A stretch of DNA of 64,000 nt from Oscheius sp. JU75 (GCA_037178855.1 JASJZC010000001.1:1302001-1366000), one strand, 5' to 3'. Positions 1 to 11,699 are shown, counted from the first letter of the stretch. Notes: generated by a model from the letters alone, not told the origin. A program made the numbers and translations.

Positions 1-227
1 TTGTTGGAGACAGTTCGAGCAATCATTCGCTCGTCCCTGATTGACAGCTTTTTGGGCCTTCCTCCTCTGTTCTTGGCACTATAATCAACAGGATCCTTGC
101 GATAGTTGTCCACCACGGTAGGAAAGCGTCCAATGGTAATAGCTACGACTCTGTTGCTCAATCCTTGAACAGCAAGGACGTCAACCTGTTCCCTCTCTAC
201 ATCTATTAGGCGGGCTCCTAGAGGCAT
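1..227 (-). CDS. Tc3-like transposase, N-terminal part (partial at window edge)
   Basis: An ATG at complement 225-227 opens a frame that stays open for 75 codons to the window edge. It begins MPLGARLIDVER and continues with a helix-turn-helix-like region and the NYRKDP and GGRPKKL segments typical of the Tc3A DNA-binding half. Its match to the copy starting at 25904 is close and shares the same start. The DDE catalytic half is not in the window, so whether this copy is functional cannot be judged. It acts in the nucleus as a cut-and-paste transposase. Confidence 0.8.
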   Translation of the reverse strand, partial: MPLGARLIDVEREQVDVLAVQGLSNRVVAITIGRFPTVVDNYRKDPVDYSAKNRGGRPKKLSIRDERMIARTVSN

Positions 228-388
228 CACAAAGGTATTCGGATTTTTTAGTGAAAACATGAGCAGGTGTTGAATGAGTTGCCAGAGGCAACTTTTCCAT
301 TCTTTTATAAATTCTTTTTTTTTTAAATGCGTAGTTTTGGCTTCACAGCTAAAAACTGGGGTGCCTTTATAGTTATGACGCGCACTGT
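1..388 (-). mobile_element. Tc3-like DNA transposon, 5' part, cut by window edge
   Basis: The right end carries the same terminal sequence as the complete element at 25581-27174, including the stretch GGGGTGCCTTTATAG near 358 and the outermost GACGCGCACTG. It is followed directly by TA, the expected Tc1/mariner target site. The terminal repeat is shorter than in the full copy because an internal block of about 150 bp is missing between roughly 300 and 330. The rest of the element lies outside the window. Confidence 0.85.
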
Positions 389-1514
389 ATTTTTCAGTGA
401 ATACAGTTTATTTACTCTTTTTAGACTGTTTTCACTAAAAAATCGAATACGTAATCAGGAATAATACAAAGCCGGGATATGTGAGGAAAGATGTCTCTCA
501 TCTCAGGCTTTGGAATTCAGAATTAGGGACGGGGGAAAATCTTGTAAGGGTGCGTCTACGATTAATTGCTTGAAATAAGATTCACGTTTATAAAAACATT
601 TTCAGCTCCCATTGCCAAACTATGCGTAATAGAGCGTTTGACCACGTCTTTCTGTGGTCACCAACTTAAATCTGTGCGAAAAAGAGAAGAGACAATAGAA
701 GGGAAGACATTAACAGGTATTATAACAACAAAAACCTGGGAATTCGGCATCGGGTCCAGGGAATCGTCGTTGACTTGGATGGACTTCGAGGGCAATCGAG
801 GTAGTCATCGAGCGGACTGGGCCGCATCCAACAGATCGTTTTCCGGCCTGTTTACACACATCAATGAAGCTATTATTTCTCATAACTGAAAACGATTGCA
901 TTAGTAAGCTCGCAAAAGCTCTTTGGAAGAAAACATTGAGAACAACCGATTTCAGGCCGTTTGCCTTGCTAAATACCGGGTATTGGATGCACTTTACGAA
1001 AAAGTTACAGATTGAATGTCCTTATATCTCTCCAGAAAGCATAAAAACACAAAATAACAATAGTAATTAAAGGAAATGAAGAAGAAATGGAAAATAAAAA
1101 CGAAAAATGTTTGAATTCGTGCCGGATTTTTTGAGTCCGCGCCGCGAGACCTTTCGCATTCTACCTTTAAAGAAATCGTAAGTGCCGCCGGAGGTTGGAA
1201 ATGGACTATACGTTGCCATGATTTTTGGTGCCTTCGAAGTCTATGAGGGCGGTCCTGCGGGTTAAACGAATTCGGCAATATACCCATTATACCCACGTAT
1301 AGGGCTATCGAATGGCCCCTTGATCGTTGCCAAAGTCCAACTTAAGCTGAGAGGCTTCCATTGTAAGACAATCCTTCTCAAAGGTTAGGAAATTCGTAGT
1401 ATTTTGCTACGAAGTAATGGCGTTTCTAGAAAAGTTTTAAACTTTTTTTTTTGAACTTCAAACCCCATTGCTTTGTCTCTCGACGGTGTCAAAACTACAG
1501 TTACAACTTTTCAG
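389..1514. other. stretch without a clear gene
   Basis: Several short open frames occur (for example 566-889 on the plus strand) but I could not link them to a family. A TTTTCAG acceptor near 599-605 and open sequence after it could be an upstream exon of the gene that follows. The A/T-rich stretch 1435-1460 contains poly-T. An exon ending near 1482 (CTCTCGACG followed by gtgtca) would join in frame to the exon at 1515, which extends the next gene leftwards. Confidence 0.3.
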
Positions 1515-3533
1515 AAAGACCTACATCTGGAAAGACACAGGCATCGTCGCGCACTACAGGACAACATCACAAAAGGGCGAGAAACTTATTGCAGTCAAAT
1601 GGATCGGTAAGTTGTTTTGTTACTCAGACAGTTTTACTTACAGATAAAAAGTCATTTTGGACAAAAGTGAATTACGAATGTATGATGAAGCCAGACGTCA
1701 TTCTCGAGAAGTTTTTTAAGCTCGCAGATTATTGCAAAGGTGAGAAACAATAATTTCCGGTATCAAGTGGCGTGCATTCCAAGGCTGCCCAGCCCTTTAT
1801 AGAAACATCTTCACCTGTGAAACTATTGAGTTGGCAGCTAACTCTTTTCGCTTTTTCAAATGCCCACATATTGACTTCCAAACAGCTTTTTCGTACGTTG
1901 TAATCACCATTATGATGTATCACGTCTGTCCATTTCACGGGTAGCTTACGAGTGCCACGTTCGTAGAACACGAATATGTTTGTCAATCAGGTTTTGAGAG
2001 CGCCGTCGGAATCGAACTGTTGTGCTTCAATCTCGTCCGGAAAAGATAATCGTCGGAAGGGGCAAGGTCCAAGCTATAAGGAGGATGGGGTAACAGCTCC
2101 CAACCCAGGTCATGGATCTTGGAGCGAGTGAGTTTGGCAACATGGGGGCGCGCGTTGTTCATCTGCAGGATGACTTTCGACTTCAGCGGCCGTTTCTGAC
2201 GAAGTGCAACGGCAACCTTTTCAAATTGCTGGCTGTATATGGCGGCCGTAAGGGTAGTTCCAGCATCCAGCAGTTACCAGTGCATCACTTCTTCGATATC
2301 CCAGAAAACACAGAGCATAATCTTCTTTTGATAGGTGTCAGGTTTCACATCAGGACTTGGTGTCAGCCCTGGACCCACCCATTAACGCTTCCTTTGGAAG
2401 TTTACCTACGTTACCCACTTCTCATCTCCCGTCACCAGGCGTGGTAAAAAGGATTTCTTCTCGTCCCTGGAAAGGAGAGAATGGGTGACGGACATGCGCT
2501 GCCGCTGCTGGGTGTCGTTGAGGTCATGCGGCAACCATGTGCCCAGCTTTTTTGTAAATCTCAATTGCTTCAAATGATGTTCCACTGTGACATGACCTGA
2601 CAGACAATGTCTCTGCTAGCTCACGGGCAGTCTGCCGATTGTTCTCGTTCACGAGCTGCAGCAGCTTCGATTCATCGAAAGTTGTTGTTCGACCTGACGT
2701 TGGCTCATCTTCGACGCTTTTGTCCCCAGGCCGAAAGCGATGAAACCACAACTGGCTCCATTTGTGCCTTTGAGGGAACTCATTTAACATGACATGGCGC
2801 AGATGGTAAGGAGGCAGGTTATTAATAGTCCGGATCAAAACGAACAGAGAGTAGAGAATAGGAAGAAAGGAAGTGCTGTCTTGCATGGTGGTGGTAGAGG
2901 ATTGAGTGAGCAACACGAGGTGCTATAATCAATAGCTTGGCCGTTGTCGTAAACAAGGCGAAGGACATGTTTACAAAAAGCGAAAAGACTTATTTGCCAA
3001 CCCATTAAATTAGGCAAATTTTGCGCTAAGTTTGCTTTTTTGTTGCTAAGTCTCTTAGACAGCAACAGTACGTATCTAAGTCTTGAACATTCTTATTCGG
3101 ACAATGTGATTTAATTTTCAGGCTCTACTGGTGGCGCCAGAATTGAACATCTCGGAAAGTTGCAAGAATTAAAACAACAGTTACTACACAAAATTCAAGA
3201 GGACCTACCCTCTTACCGTGATGAAGCGAGCACAGTTCATCACAGCGTGAAACACGGTAACCAGGAGAAGGTTATGCTTTTCGCAGTCTTAACAAAAGTG
3301 GTATATTTTAGGTGCTGCCTGTTCAAACTATGACTGAAGAGAGGTTCACCGATGTGAGGAAGGAATACTTTGAAATGTCGAATGTGACTGCAAGAGGTTT
3401 TACCTTGAATGACGTTAAAGAATGCGGCTTTTCTATGAACGGAAACTACTCTGTAACCATAAAATGTGGAAAAAAAAAAATTGCCGCATCCGTTTCTCAA
3501 GAAGGCATTCTAACTCTCACAACCTCGTATTAG
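1515..3533 (+). CDS. unrecognised multi-exon gene with a mariner in one intron
   Basis: Four exons join in frame: 1515-1606, 1644-1739, 3122-3270 and 3312-3533, with TTTTCAG-like acceptors and gt donors. The third donor is GTTATG. The predicted protein has a segment reading KLIAVKWIDKKSFWTKVNYE, then a charged helical stretch, and ends ...GILTLTTSY. The start lies upstream and is unresolved; an additional 5' exon ending near 1482 is possible. I do not recognise the family. The large third intron is almost entirely a mariner element on the opposite strand, so transcription must cross it. The chance of this being a live gene is moderate: frames and splice signals agree across four exons. Confidence 0.55.
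1826..3005 (-). mobile_element. mariner element A, degenerate
   Basis: The terminal inverted repeats are TTGAGTTGGCAGC at the left and the complement of TGGGTTGGCAAAT at the right, and TA lies on both sides (1824-1825 and 3006-3007). The element is about 1.18 kb, close to the usual 1.26 kb. It encodes mariner transposase pieces on the minus strand: the N-terminal part at 2524-2916 (with LPPYHLRHVMLNEF and SVEDEPTSGR), then a broken catalytic region. In the catalytic block the usual DNARPH motif reads NNARPH, so the second acidic residue is lost. A deletion near 2760 removes the segment around the helix-turn-helix loop. Confidence 0.9.
2029..2916 (-). pseudogene. mariner transposase, broken
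   Basis: The N-terminal frame opens at 2916 and runs to 2524, covering the paired-like DNA-binding domain. The catalytic half continues in other frames down to about 2029, ending in the DLAPSD block. Frameshifts, an internal deletion and the D-to-N change in the DNARPH motif mean it cannot be an active transposase. It matches copy B (4380-5642) throughout, and the truncated copy at 3728-4186 base for base in most places. Confidence 0.85.
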
Positions 3534-3727
3534 CTATGTTTTCACACTCTGAACTCATTGTTCTTGATCTTTTCCCTGTTCTTGCTGTTTCTTTTCCACA
3601 TTTACTGGGTGTCTTAAAGATAAAGTGGGTAAAACTCTGCGTTTAATGAAAGTCTTTTACTGAATATGTAGGTATAATTTTGTTTTCAGAACGGGTGAAA
3701 ATCCTAGCCTCGCCTACGAAAGGCAAA

Positions 3728-4186
3728 TGTGAAACTTGACACCTATCAAAAGAAGATTATACTCGGCCGCCATATACAGCCAGCAATTTGAAAAGGTTGC
3801 CGTTGCACTTCGTCAGAAACGGCCGCTGAAGTCGAAAGTCATCCTGCAGATGAACAACGCGCGCCCCCATGTTGCCAAACTCACTCGCTCCAAGATCCAT
3901 GACCTGGGTTGGGAGCTGTTACCCCATCCTCCTTATAGCTTGGACCTTGCCCCTTCCGACGATTATCTTTTCCGGACGAGATTGAAGCACAACAGTTCGA
4001 TTCCGACGGCGCTCTCAAAACCTGATTGACAAACATATTCGTGTTCTACGAACGTGGCACTCGTAAGCTACCCGTGAAATGGACAGACGTGATACATCAT
4101 AATGGTGATTACAACGTACGAAAAAGCTGTTTGGAAGTCAATATGTGGGCATTTGAAAAAGCGAAAAGCGTTAGCTGCCAACTCAA
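3728..4186 (+). mobile_element. mariner fragment, inverted copy of element A
   Basis: This is the 3' third of a mariner on the plus strand. It ends with the complement of the degenerate repeat TTGAGTTGGCAGC and a following TA (4187-4188). The open frame 3736-4029 encodes the NNARPH and DLAPSD blocks, sharing with element A the same D-to-N change and the same change of SPDLAPSDYY to SLDLAPSDDY. It therefore comes from the same source copy as element A or directly from it, and lies in opposite orientation about 1.4 kb away. The left boundary is abrupt at about 3728. Confidence 0.85.
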
Positions 4187-4188
4187 TA

Positions 4189-4286
4189 GTTCTTTAAAAA
4201 AGAACATTATTAAAGTCTTGAAGCGGAAATGTGGTAGTAGATTGCAAAACATGTTAAAGAAAAGTGCAGAGAAGATTACTGGTTAA
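4189..4286 (+). pseudogene. NB-ARC-like gene fragment (segment after the P-loop)
   Basis: The short frame ends GSRLQNMLKKSAEKITG then stop. The same segment occurs at 5690-5788 and, on the minus strand, at 16160-16330, where it lies downstream of a Walker A motif. In APAF1-type NB-ARC proteins a comparable segment follows the P-loop. This piece has no promoter or P-loop of its own and is a relic. Confidence 0.5.
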
Positions 4287-4379
4287 AGTGTCTCACGAAA
4301 ACGTTGCCTCAGAGTTTTCTTTTCCGCGGTCGAGCAGCAAATAATTTGTACAGTAATTATTTTCATGTCTATTATTCTA

Positions 4380-5642
4380 TTGGGTTGGCAACTAAGTCTT
4401 TTCGTTTTTTCAAATACAAAAATTTATTGACTTGCAAACAATTTTTTCATTCGTTGTAATTACCATTATGATGTATCACGTCTGCCCATTTCACGGGTAG
4501 CTTACGGATACCACGCTCGTAGAACACCTTGGGTTTCGACGCGAAGAAGTTTGTCAATCAAGTTTTGAGTGCGTCGTCGGAATCGAACTGTTGTCCTCCA
4601 ATCTCATTGTTGAGGGTCCGGAACAGATAATAGTCAGAAGGGGCAAGGTCCGGGCTATAAGGAGGATGGGGTAAAATTTCCCAACCCAGGTCGTGGATCT
4701 TGGAGCGAGTGAGTTTTGCAACATGGGGGCGCGCGTTGTCCATCTGTAGGATGACCTTCGACTTCAGCGGTCGTTTCTGACGAAGTGCAACGGCTACCTT
4801 TTCAAGTTGCTGGCTATTTATGGTGGTCGTAAGGGTAGTTCCAGCATCCAGCAGTTCCCAGTGCACCACTCCTTCGATATCCCAGAAAACACAGAGCATA
4901 ATCTTCTTTTGATGGGTCAGGTTTCACATCAGGAATTGGTGTCTGCCCTGGACCCACCCATTGACGCTTCCTTCGGAAGTTTACGTACGTTACCCACTTC
5001 TCATCCCCCGTCACCAGGCGTGGTAAAAAGGATTTCCTCTCATACCTGGACAGGAGAGAATGGGCGACGGACATGCGCTGCCACTTCTGGGTGTCACTCA
5101 GGTCATGCGGCAATCAAGTGCCCAGTTTCTTCATAAATCTCATTTGCTTCAAATGATGTTCCACTGCAGCATGACTGACAGACAGTGCCTCTGCTAGTTC
5201 ACGAGTAGTCTGCCGATTGTTCTCATTCACGAGCTGCTGCAGCAGCGATTCATCAAAACTTCTTGGCCGACCTGACCTTGGCTCATCTTCGACGCTTTTG
5301 TCCCCAGACCGAAAGCGACGGAACCACGACTGGCATACCCTCGTAGACGTCGTCCCTTGGCCATAAACATCGTTGATATTAGCCGCCGTTTGGACTCCAT
5401 TCGTACCTTTGAGGAACTCGTATAACATGACATGTCGCAGATGGTAGGGTGGCAGGTCATCAATAGTCCGGATCAAATCGAACAGAGAATAGAGAATAAG
5501 AAGAAGAGAGGTGGTGTCTTGCATGGTGGTGGTAGAGGACTGAGTGAGCTTCACGAGGTACTATATCAAAAGCTCGGACGTTGTCGTACACAAGACAAAG
5601 GACATGCTTACAAAAAACGATAAGACTTTGTTGCCAACCCAA
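4380..5642 (-). mobile_element. mariner element B, near full length
   Basis: Terminal inverted repeats begin TTGGGTTGGCAAC at the left, and the right end is the exact complement of those 13 bases. TA flanks both ends (4378-4379 and 5643-5644). At 1263 bp the length matches canonical mariners. It lies on the minus strand and carries all parts of a mariner transposase, but in several frames. Confidence 0.95.
4558..5554 (-). pseudogene. mariner transposase (DD34D), frameshifted
   Basis: The N-terminal part (5554-5114) contains the bipartite DNA-binding domain with a helix-turn-helix (ELAEALSVSHAAVEHHLKQM) and the SVEDEPRSGRPRS linker. A stop at 5114 and later frameshifts split off the rest. The catalytic residues themselves survive: TGDEKWV in the piece at 4814-5113, MDNARPH and SPDLAPSDYYLF in the piece at 4558-4899. 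It is a younger or less mutated relative of element A, which has lost the second aspartate. Not active as it stands. Confidence 0.9.
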
Positions 5643-5689
5643 TAATATCTTTTTAGTCAAACTTTGACTCACAAATTCAACAATACTAA

Positions 5690-5788
5690 ACCAAGCTCTA
5701 TATCTCCGTTGTTAGTAATACAAGCGACTAGAGTAGGTAGTAGATTACAAAACATGTTAAAGAAAATTGCAGAGAAGATCACCGGTTA
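5690..5788 (+). pseudogene. NB-ARC-like gene fragment, second copy
   Basis: The frame SPLLVIQATRVGSRLQNMLK...EKITG ends at a stop. It matches 16160-16330 (minus strand) closely, and the homology runs on through non-coding sequence to about 6050, so 5690-6050 and 15930-16330 are inverted duplicates of one genomic block. The P-loop exon seen in the other copy is absent here, cut off by the mariner B insertion or an earlier deletion. Confidence 0.5.
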
Positions 5789-6458
5789 AAGTTAATTGTA
5801 TGTGCGTCATTAAATCCGTAATTTTCCAAATCCATCAAAAGTACTAAGTATTCTTCGGAAATTTGAAGAGATGTTGACAACCATAAAAAGATAATGGAGC
5901 CCAGGCAACCCTAAAACTGCATTTCGCGCTGATAGAGCTGCGATAATATAGAAACTGTTCCCATTCTTAGGGGATCGAATGATTGCATTTGGAAATTGAA
6001 TTGATAATATTGATATTTCCCACTTTTTCTTCACTAAAAACACTAAGCATATGTGGAACAAGGGTTTGCTTCTAGTCGGAACATAACTTTATCTTCTACT
6101 CTCAAGTCATGTGTCACGTAAACTTATGCGCCAAACATATGTAATCTATTATATATATATATATATCTATAACGAGATGGATAAAAATATCCGTGTTTCG
6201 AAAATTCTTTCAAGAGATCGTGCCTTCCTTGGCTCTTCACTATCAACCGTTCTCGCAACAAAAACCCAAGGATCTGCTTGCGTGTGCCAGATTATTCTGC
6301 ATTTGTTCCCTGTTCAGTGACCCAGAGAATATGCCTGGTGCTTGAGGAAAATAAACACAATTCTAATTTTTGATTATGTATTGACATATTTTAGCAAGCA
6401 GAAACGTGCAAACAATAGCAGCAGTATCATTCAGCTTCGGTTCTTGCAATATCACATA
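5789..6458. repeat. duplicated non-coding block shared with 13.8-14.2, 15.9-16.2, 18.9-19.3 and 28.9-29.3 kb
   Basis: 5810-6060 is an inverted copy of 15940-16180. 6180-6458 resembles 13800-14160, 18930-19290 and 28910-29270 (shared phrases such as GATTATTCTGCATTTGTTCC). In these places the block sits just downstream of a CUB-like gene. A (TA)n run lies at 6150-6166. No intact gene was seen. Confidence 0.7.
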
Positions 6459-6712
6459 TTAAACAAGGGTTATCGTAAAAGTAGCCCTCCCGGATCCTAC
6501 ATAGATAAGGTTCCCGTGGAACTGCTTAGGTAGCCTCTTGGGATTAATGTTGATCCAAGATGAATTGGATTTCATCGGTCCATCAGCATCATATGAAAAA
6601 GGGGCGGTGCTGTCATCTAGAGGAGCCAATTGACGGAGGTCGTAAGTTGAGCCTTGTTTGTCCCCAATGATGATCGCGGCTCCAGCACGTATCGTCGCCT
6701 AGGAGAAGAGAA
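6459..6712 (-). pseudogene. CUB-like gene D, last-exon fragment
   Basis: This is the 3' exon of the CUB-like family only, with the same stop context (complement 6459-6461) and the motif SNSSWININPKRLPKQFHGN as in copies A-C. A deletion near 6500 removes part of the NTFYVGSG segment and shifts the frame. There are no upstream exons: the sequence diverges after about 6712. It is a dead fourth member of the family. Confidence 0.8.
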
Positions 6713-7900
6713 GTAAATTGTGGATACTAGGAGATCTCGAGAGACTCTGTATGATTAGGGGCAAAGTGACAAGTCAAGCTAGTTGGTATAATTTAGCATT
6801 ATGGACAATAACGTTTCGCTTATGTTTCGTGTTCACGGGCAGCCTGCCAAACAGACACCATCTTGTTCCGGAAGCACTCCCGGGTTCCTATAACTATTGA
6901 ATTAAAAAAAGACTTTCCAAACACGATCGGACGCTTACAAAAATGGTTGGACTCTTATGGAATGAGGTTGTCTCGGTTTTACCTATGGAACAGTTTCACC
7001 TTGATATGGTACTTCGGAACTAATGTTACGTCTCATTTCTGACTCAAAAAGGCTCATCGTTGCAGCTCGAATAAGTTGCAGAAACTGAAAGCCAGTGCAA
7101 TTTCGACTTGCTACGACTTGTCAAATTACCTGAATTTTAACTTTTGCGAACTAGAAAAGGGTCCGGACACTCGCAGACCAAATTTCTGCTCATATTACCT
7201 TTTCGATCGGTAATGACAGCTGGCATGGAAATGTGATTTCGTCTATCCTGGGTGGAAGCAAAGTGTTCTCGATAGATCAGCTTTGTTTGGCTATCGATGT
7301 AGGTTTGAGTCCACTAACCTTGTTGACGCCTTGTGCTGAATATGAATACACTTCTGAAGAGTTACTGTCGTTTCTCAGCTACTCGGTCTTACAATCAGCA
7401 GGTTAGGATTAGTTGCGGGATCACGTGAAGGTTTTGTCCATACAGCCCAGATCCTACGACCTTGACCTCTCAAGTAGAACCGAAGTGAGGAACGACTGCT
7501 GCAAGCGGTTCTCCTGGATTGCAGCCCCGTGAATGAAAAATACGCATAGTATTCCGTGACTAAAGACATCGTCATCCAGAGCGATTCTTACATTTTGTAG
7601 CGACGTCCCTGGCGCTTATTAAAAGACATGGCAAAGGACAATTTGACGGGGAACTGTTTGCGTTTTAGCGTCGCTTACGCTTACACTTTTTTTTTTTGAA
7701 ATAGTTTAAGAGCTCCTTTTTATGAGCACTGAATGCAGTCTCCTTGCATTGCAGACCACCTGAAGTATGATTGTTATACTTCAAAGTGTCAAAAGTATAC
7801 GAATCCAATTCAGTTCGGCCATTTGAGCAGGAAGACAGTTGTGGGGAATGATTTTTCTTTATCTGTTGTCCCAACATGTTTCGCGTTCCATCTTCAATAC
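6713..7900. other. no recognised gene
   Basis: I see only short open frames without family signatures and a poly-T run near 7688-7697. The stretch separates the CUB-like fragment D from a kelch relic. Confidence 0.3.
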
Positions 7901-7904
7901 TGCA

Positions 7905-8125
7905 ACGACCAAAGGCTTGGTGTTAACCTTCTGCCGTCTTTACTTGTGGAAATCCGCTATTTATTGCTGGCGGTCACAAAAGACTAGGCGACAACCATCA
8001 AAACTTGGATGAAGCGGAAAGTTTTGATGGAATACCCTGGACCTGGACTGAAATGCCTCGCATGTCCTATAGACTTCCAGCTTCTACCACTGTATCTGCT
8101 ACTGGTGATCTGTTCCGTGGCCAGA
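7905..8125 (+). pseudogene. kelch-repeat relic 1
   Basis: The order LLPSLLVEIRYLLLAVTKD ... DEAESFDGIPWTWTEMPRM ... TTVSATGDL matches the better preserved relic at 17420-17815 (FVAGGQG ... SVDGMTWTEMPRM ... TVTATGDL). The W-T-EMPRMP and double-glycine pattern is that of a kelch beta-propeller blade. Here the glycine pair is lost and a stop interrupts the frame. It probably came from a BTB-kelch or similar adaptor gene. Confidence 0.6.
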
Positions 8126-8385
8126 GTGGATATTTTTGTTTAATCCCTCTCTCCAAACCCCGAGTTAACAGACAGGGAAAGAAGAAGTAATTCGTCGGCT
8201 GTCGGAGATCTATGACCTAAAGGGACATTCTATCCCCGCTTCCAAACCGAATGATTTTTGCGTAATGCGCCAGTTTGAAGATTTCTGATCCCCCTTGAGA
8301 GGCCAGGGGCAGAGTTGTGAGGGTGTAGGTAATAAAAGACAGAGACAGGAAAAGTGGAAACAAAATTCGATCGATATGTGATTCA

Positions 8386-10415
8386 TTATTCGATGAGAAG
8401 TTCTTCATCTTCTTCCACCTCCGTGGACTCTCTCCTTCTAAACAGGCGCTCCTCCACATTTTCCGCTATAAGTGCTTGGCTGTGGAAGCGGTAGAAGACA
8501 TCCAGAGGAGTCAATCCCAGCACGAACATGATCCAGTAGATGTTGGGTTGCTGCCGAATCGGATTGCTGTATCTTCCAGCACTGGCCGTATCGAAAAGAT
8601 CCAATGAGAAGGCAATGAAGTTGACGAGCCAGAGGGTGGTTCCCGTCTGAAATCACAGTTAAGAAACTGTCTTAAGCCTACCAAAAAGGAGTATCTTTGA
8701 TGAATCATGTTACAGTGAAGCAGGGTAACTGACTGGAGAACAATCTGTGTAATGCTCAGAAAGTGCATTACAAGTTTGGGGAAGAATAGTGGAGACTGCA
8801 GATAGAGAATGCAATTCACGATATTGACTGAAAAAAACAGAATATGTACAAAAAGCAAAGTAATTTTCAAGCCCAGGATCCAAACTCAGAACCCTCCGAC
8901 TCTGGGTCGCGTCACTTGCCATTGCACCATTGAGGTAAGGCGCAATCCGAAATTTAATGTTCACATAACACCATCCATTTTTTATGCCTTAAAAGACCTC
9001 CTGCTTTTCTTTCGATATTTGTTGGAAATTGTCTGTCTCGTCACCTACCACATGCGTAAAACAAGATGCCGATCATTCCGAAGTAGAGTAGGTTTCGGTC
9101 TATAACTTCAGTCCTTGTTATTTCTTCACGAGTTCGTCCTGATTTGAGCAGAAAAAGACAGACGCCGATTCCAAAATATGCAGATTTTGATGTCGAGGAA
9201 GATCTTTTTTTTTTGCTACTTGTCATGGTCTGTTATATACTCACCCAGCGCATGATCTTTGGGTCGACTATGGGCTCCTCACGAACCAGACCACTAATCA
9301 TAGCCCACTGTAGCAGTACCGAGAAAATTACTGGGAAGTATTGATATATGGACGTCTACGTTACCGATAACGGTCCAAAGAACCATTAACTTCCAGCTGT
9401 GCACAATATTCGGGGTTCTTCTTACTCGATTTCCAATTTGAACGATTATTCCGATGGCGATTGAGAGAATGACGATTGTTGCTTCACATATCAGGACAGA
9501 TCTTCAATTTTTGCGTGTCTGGATTCCACGGGTCAAAGAAAATTATTTTCGGATGTTTTGTGGAAAAACAAAAAGTTTGTCAAGCCTAGGGATTGAACCG
9601 GCGCGTCTCAAACCCGCAGTCGGAGTGCTATAGTTTATTTCCAACGTCCAGCGGTACTTACGAATTCTTTAAAGGTGGAGGGCGAAAGGTCTTGCGAGGA
9701 AGTTACAGTAAAAAACCCAGGCTCAAACAATCTTTTTTTCAGTTCTTATTGAATTCATGGACCAACAAGTCCTGCTTGACAACAAATTTGATAAAAAAAA
9801 CCGGGAGGAACACGTTGAAAAAGGTTGGAAGATAAAAATTGTTCTCTGCCCACCTATTTAGGCAAATTTCTGCGTATTTATCCCAGTTTTTTCCTCAAAT
9901 TTATTGTCAAGTTGATTTTCTAGGGCTCTGAATTAAAACCGACTGCGCTAGGCGGGCGAGGCGGCGTGGGATTTGAATCCAGATGATTATGGGGGAACGG
10001 AACAACTAGCTTACATGACTTCCTTGTACGGACTGAAAACACTGTCAGTGTTGTAGCGTACACTTATTATGCTCTCGTATATGTACATCTCATCATGAAC
10101 CATGTTCAAAATATAAACGAAGAGGCAAAGAGAGCAAATATGGGCAAGGAAGAACAGATGCAGTCTGCTTTCTCTAGGATACTGAAAGTGCAAGTCTACA
10201 GTCAAGAAAGAACACACGTGGTTGTTGAAGACGACGAAAAAGCCCAGTCCAACAAAGTTGGTGACCATAATTATCCTCTCCATGGTTATTCTGATAGCAT
10301 GAAATCTGTTTGCACAGTCTGACTCACCCGATGGAGCAATGCTCGTCGGAATCTTTAGAGACACCGCTGTACTCCCTTGTACACGTGAAAGACAGCTCGT
10401 AGAGCGTGAAAACAA
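8386..10415 (-). CDS. multi-pass membrane protein, family not recognised
   Basis: Exons fitted on the minus strand: 8386-8646 (last, ends in an acidic tail EVEEDEELLIE), 8730-8827, about 9049-9200, 9245-9330 and 9365 to about 9495. An N-terminal exon with two hydrophobic stretches lies around 10100-10415. Joins are in frame with standard gt...ag signals. The deduced protein has at least six hydrophobic segments (for example LSIAIGIIVQIG, VIFSVLLQWAMISGL, IYWIMFVLGLTPLDVFY) and a charged cytosolic tail. A seven-pass receptor or transporter is possible, but no diagnostic motif was found. The middle exons between 9500 and 10100 are unresolved. Confidence 0.5.
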
Positions 10416-11699
10416 AGCAGAGCACTATATTTTTTTTAGCATTTGATTATATGGAAAATGACATACAGAACAGAAGAAGTCTCAAGGCGAAACTAGCCAG
10501 TACCGGATGTTCTGGCTGTCTCCTTTGAATGAAGTTTCGGAATGGATAAAAGAGAGTCACCACCGTGCAAGGAATGTAAAGAATGCCTTTTGTTACCTGA
10601 ACGACATCTACAGTTTCAGTGTCTCTCTCTTCCTGTCTCTGTTTCCAAAGATAACAAAATTAGATACCAAAATGAGTGGACTTCCCAAATGTGTATGGGC
10701 GGATTGTGTCATCTGGTTAATCCGCAAAGATACAGTCAATGGAACCATAATGGCTACGTAGATTGGAACATACTTTTTTGCATTGAAGGAAGGAGTTCTA
10801 GATGGTTAGAGATGAAGACAGCATTTTGAATACCTAGGTTCCTCCTGCTCAGGCTGCTCATCTTGCAAGGTTTGGTCAGCATCCAAACTATCATTGGTAG
10901 ACATCGCATGTGGTGGGAAGATACCATTGGGAGAGGTTTTATAGAGTCTCGTGCAAACAATGGTGAGAAAAAGGGGCCAAGCTATTGACTGTCACCACCA
11001 TTGACTTATGATTAGATAAAATTTATATCGGCTGTTTCACAACGTCGGTAATGCAGGCAGGTCAGTTAGAACTATGACTGCTCAGGCTGTTGAATCATTC
11101 GTTGCTCACTAGTAGTGAGTCACTACTTACAGATACCAGATACTCATTTTCTATATTTAACTAACTCTTCTGACTCGGCTTGGCAAGTGTTATCTTTCGA
11201 TTTGTGTTACAGATGTCTTTTACGAATTGTAGCAGTAAGGCAAACAAATAAACAGAGTTAACCACAGCCATCATCGCGCTCTAGTTTAGATCTCCAGTTT
11301 CTCACCGCATCCGCCCAGCCCTAACTGATCAGTAGGTCTAATTTCTCTTTTATCTCGCGAGCTCTCTCCTTGCCCGTCTTTTATCAGCGTTCCTCCAACT
11401 CTACTCATAACAAAGATTCTCTGCTCTTTCCTTTCTTGTTTCCAGAACTTTGGGCCTTCTTTGGCGCTTCTTTCTTCTCTGGTAGGAATACGGCTAAAGA
11501 TCTATTTCGAATTTAATTGAGGCACCAGCCGGCTCCGCCGGGGCAAATTTGACTTATGATTAGAAAAATGAATATTTACGTATTGATAGTAAAAAGTTTT
11601 TAAATTGCTCTCCCGTCTCTCTTTCTGTCTGAAGCCAAGCATTAAAGACATGTCTAATTTTTCTGAATACAAATTTTTAGATTGATCTCTCAATAATCT
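10416..11699. other. no recognised gene
   Basis: Plus-strand frames at 10507-10829 and a minus frame at 10754-10960 overlap each other, and none has a family match I can name. A short GC-rich palindromic stretch (CCGGCTCCGCCGG) lies at 11528-11540. Confidence 0.3.
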
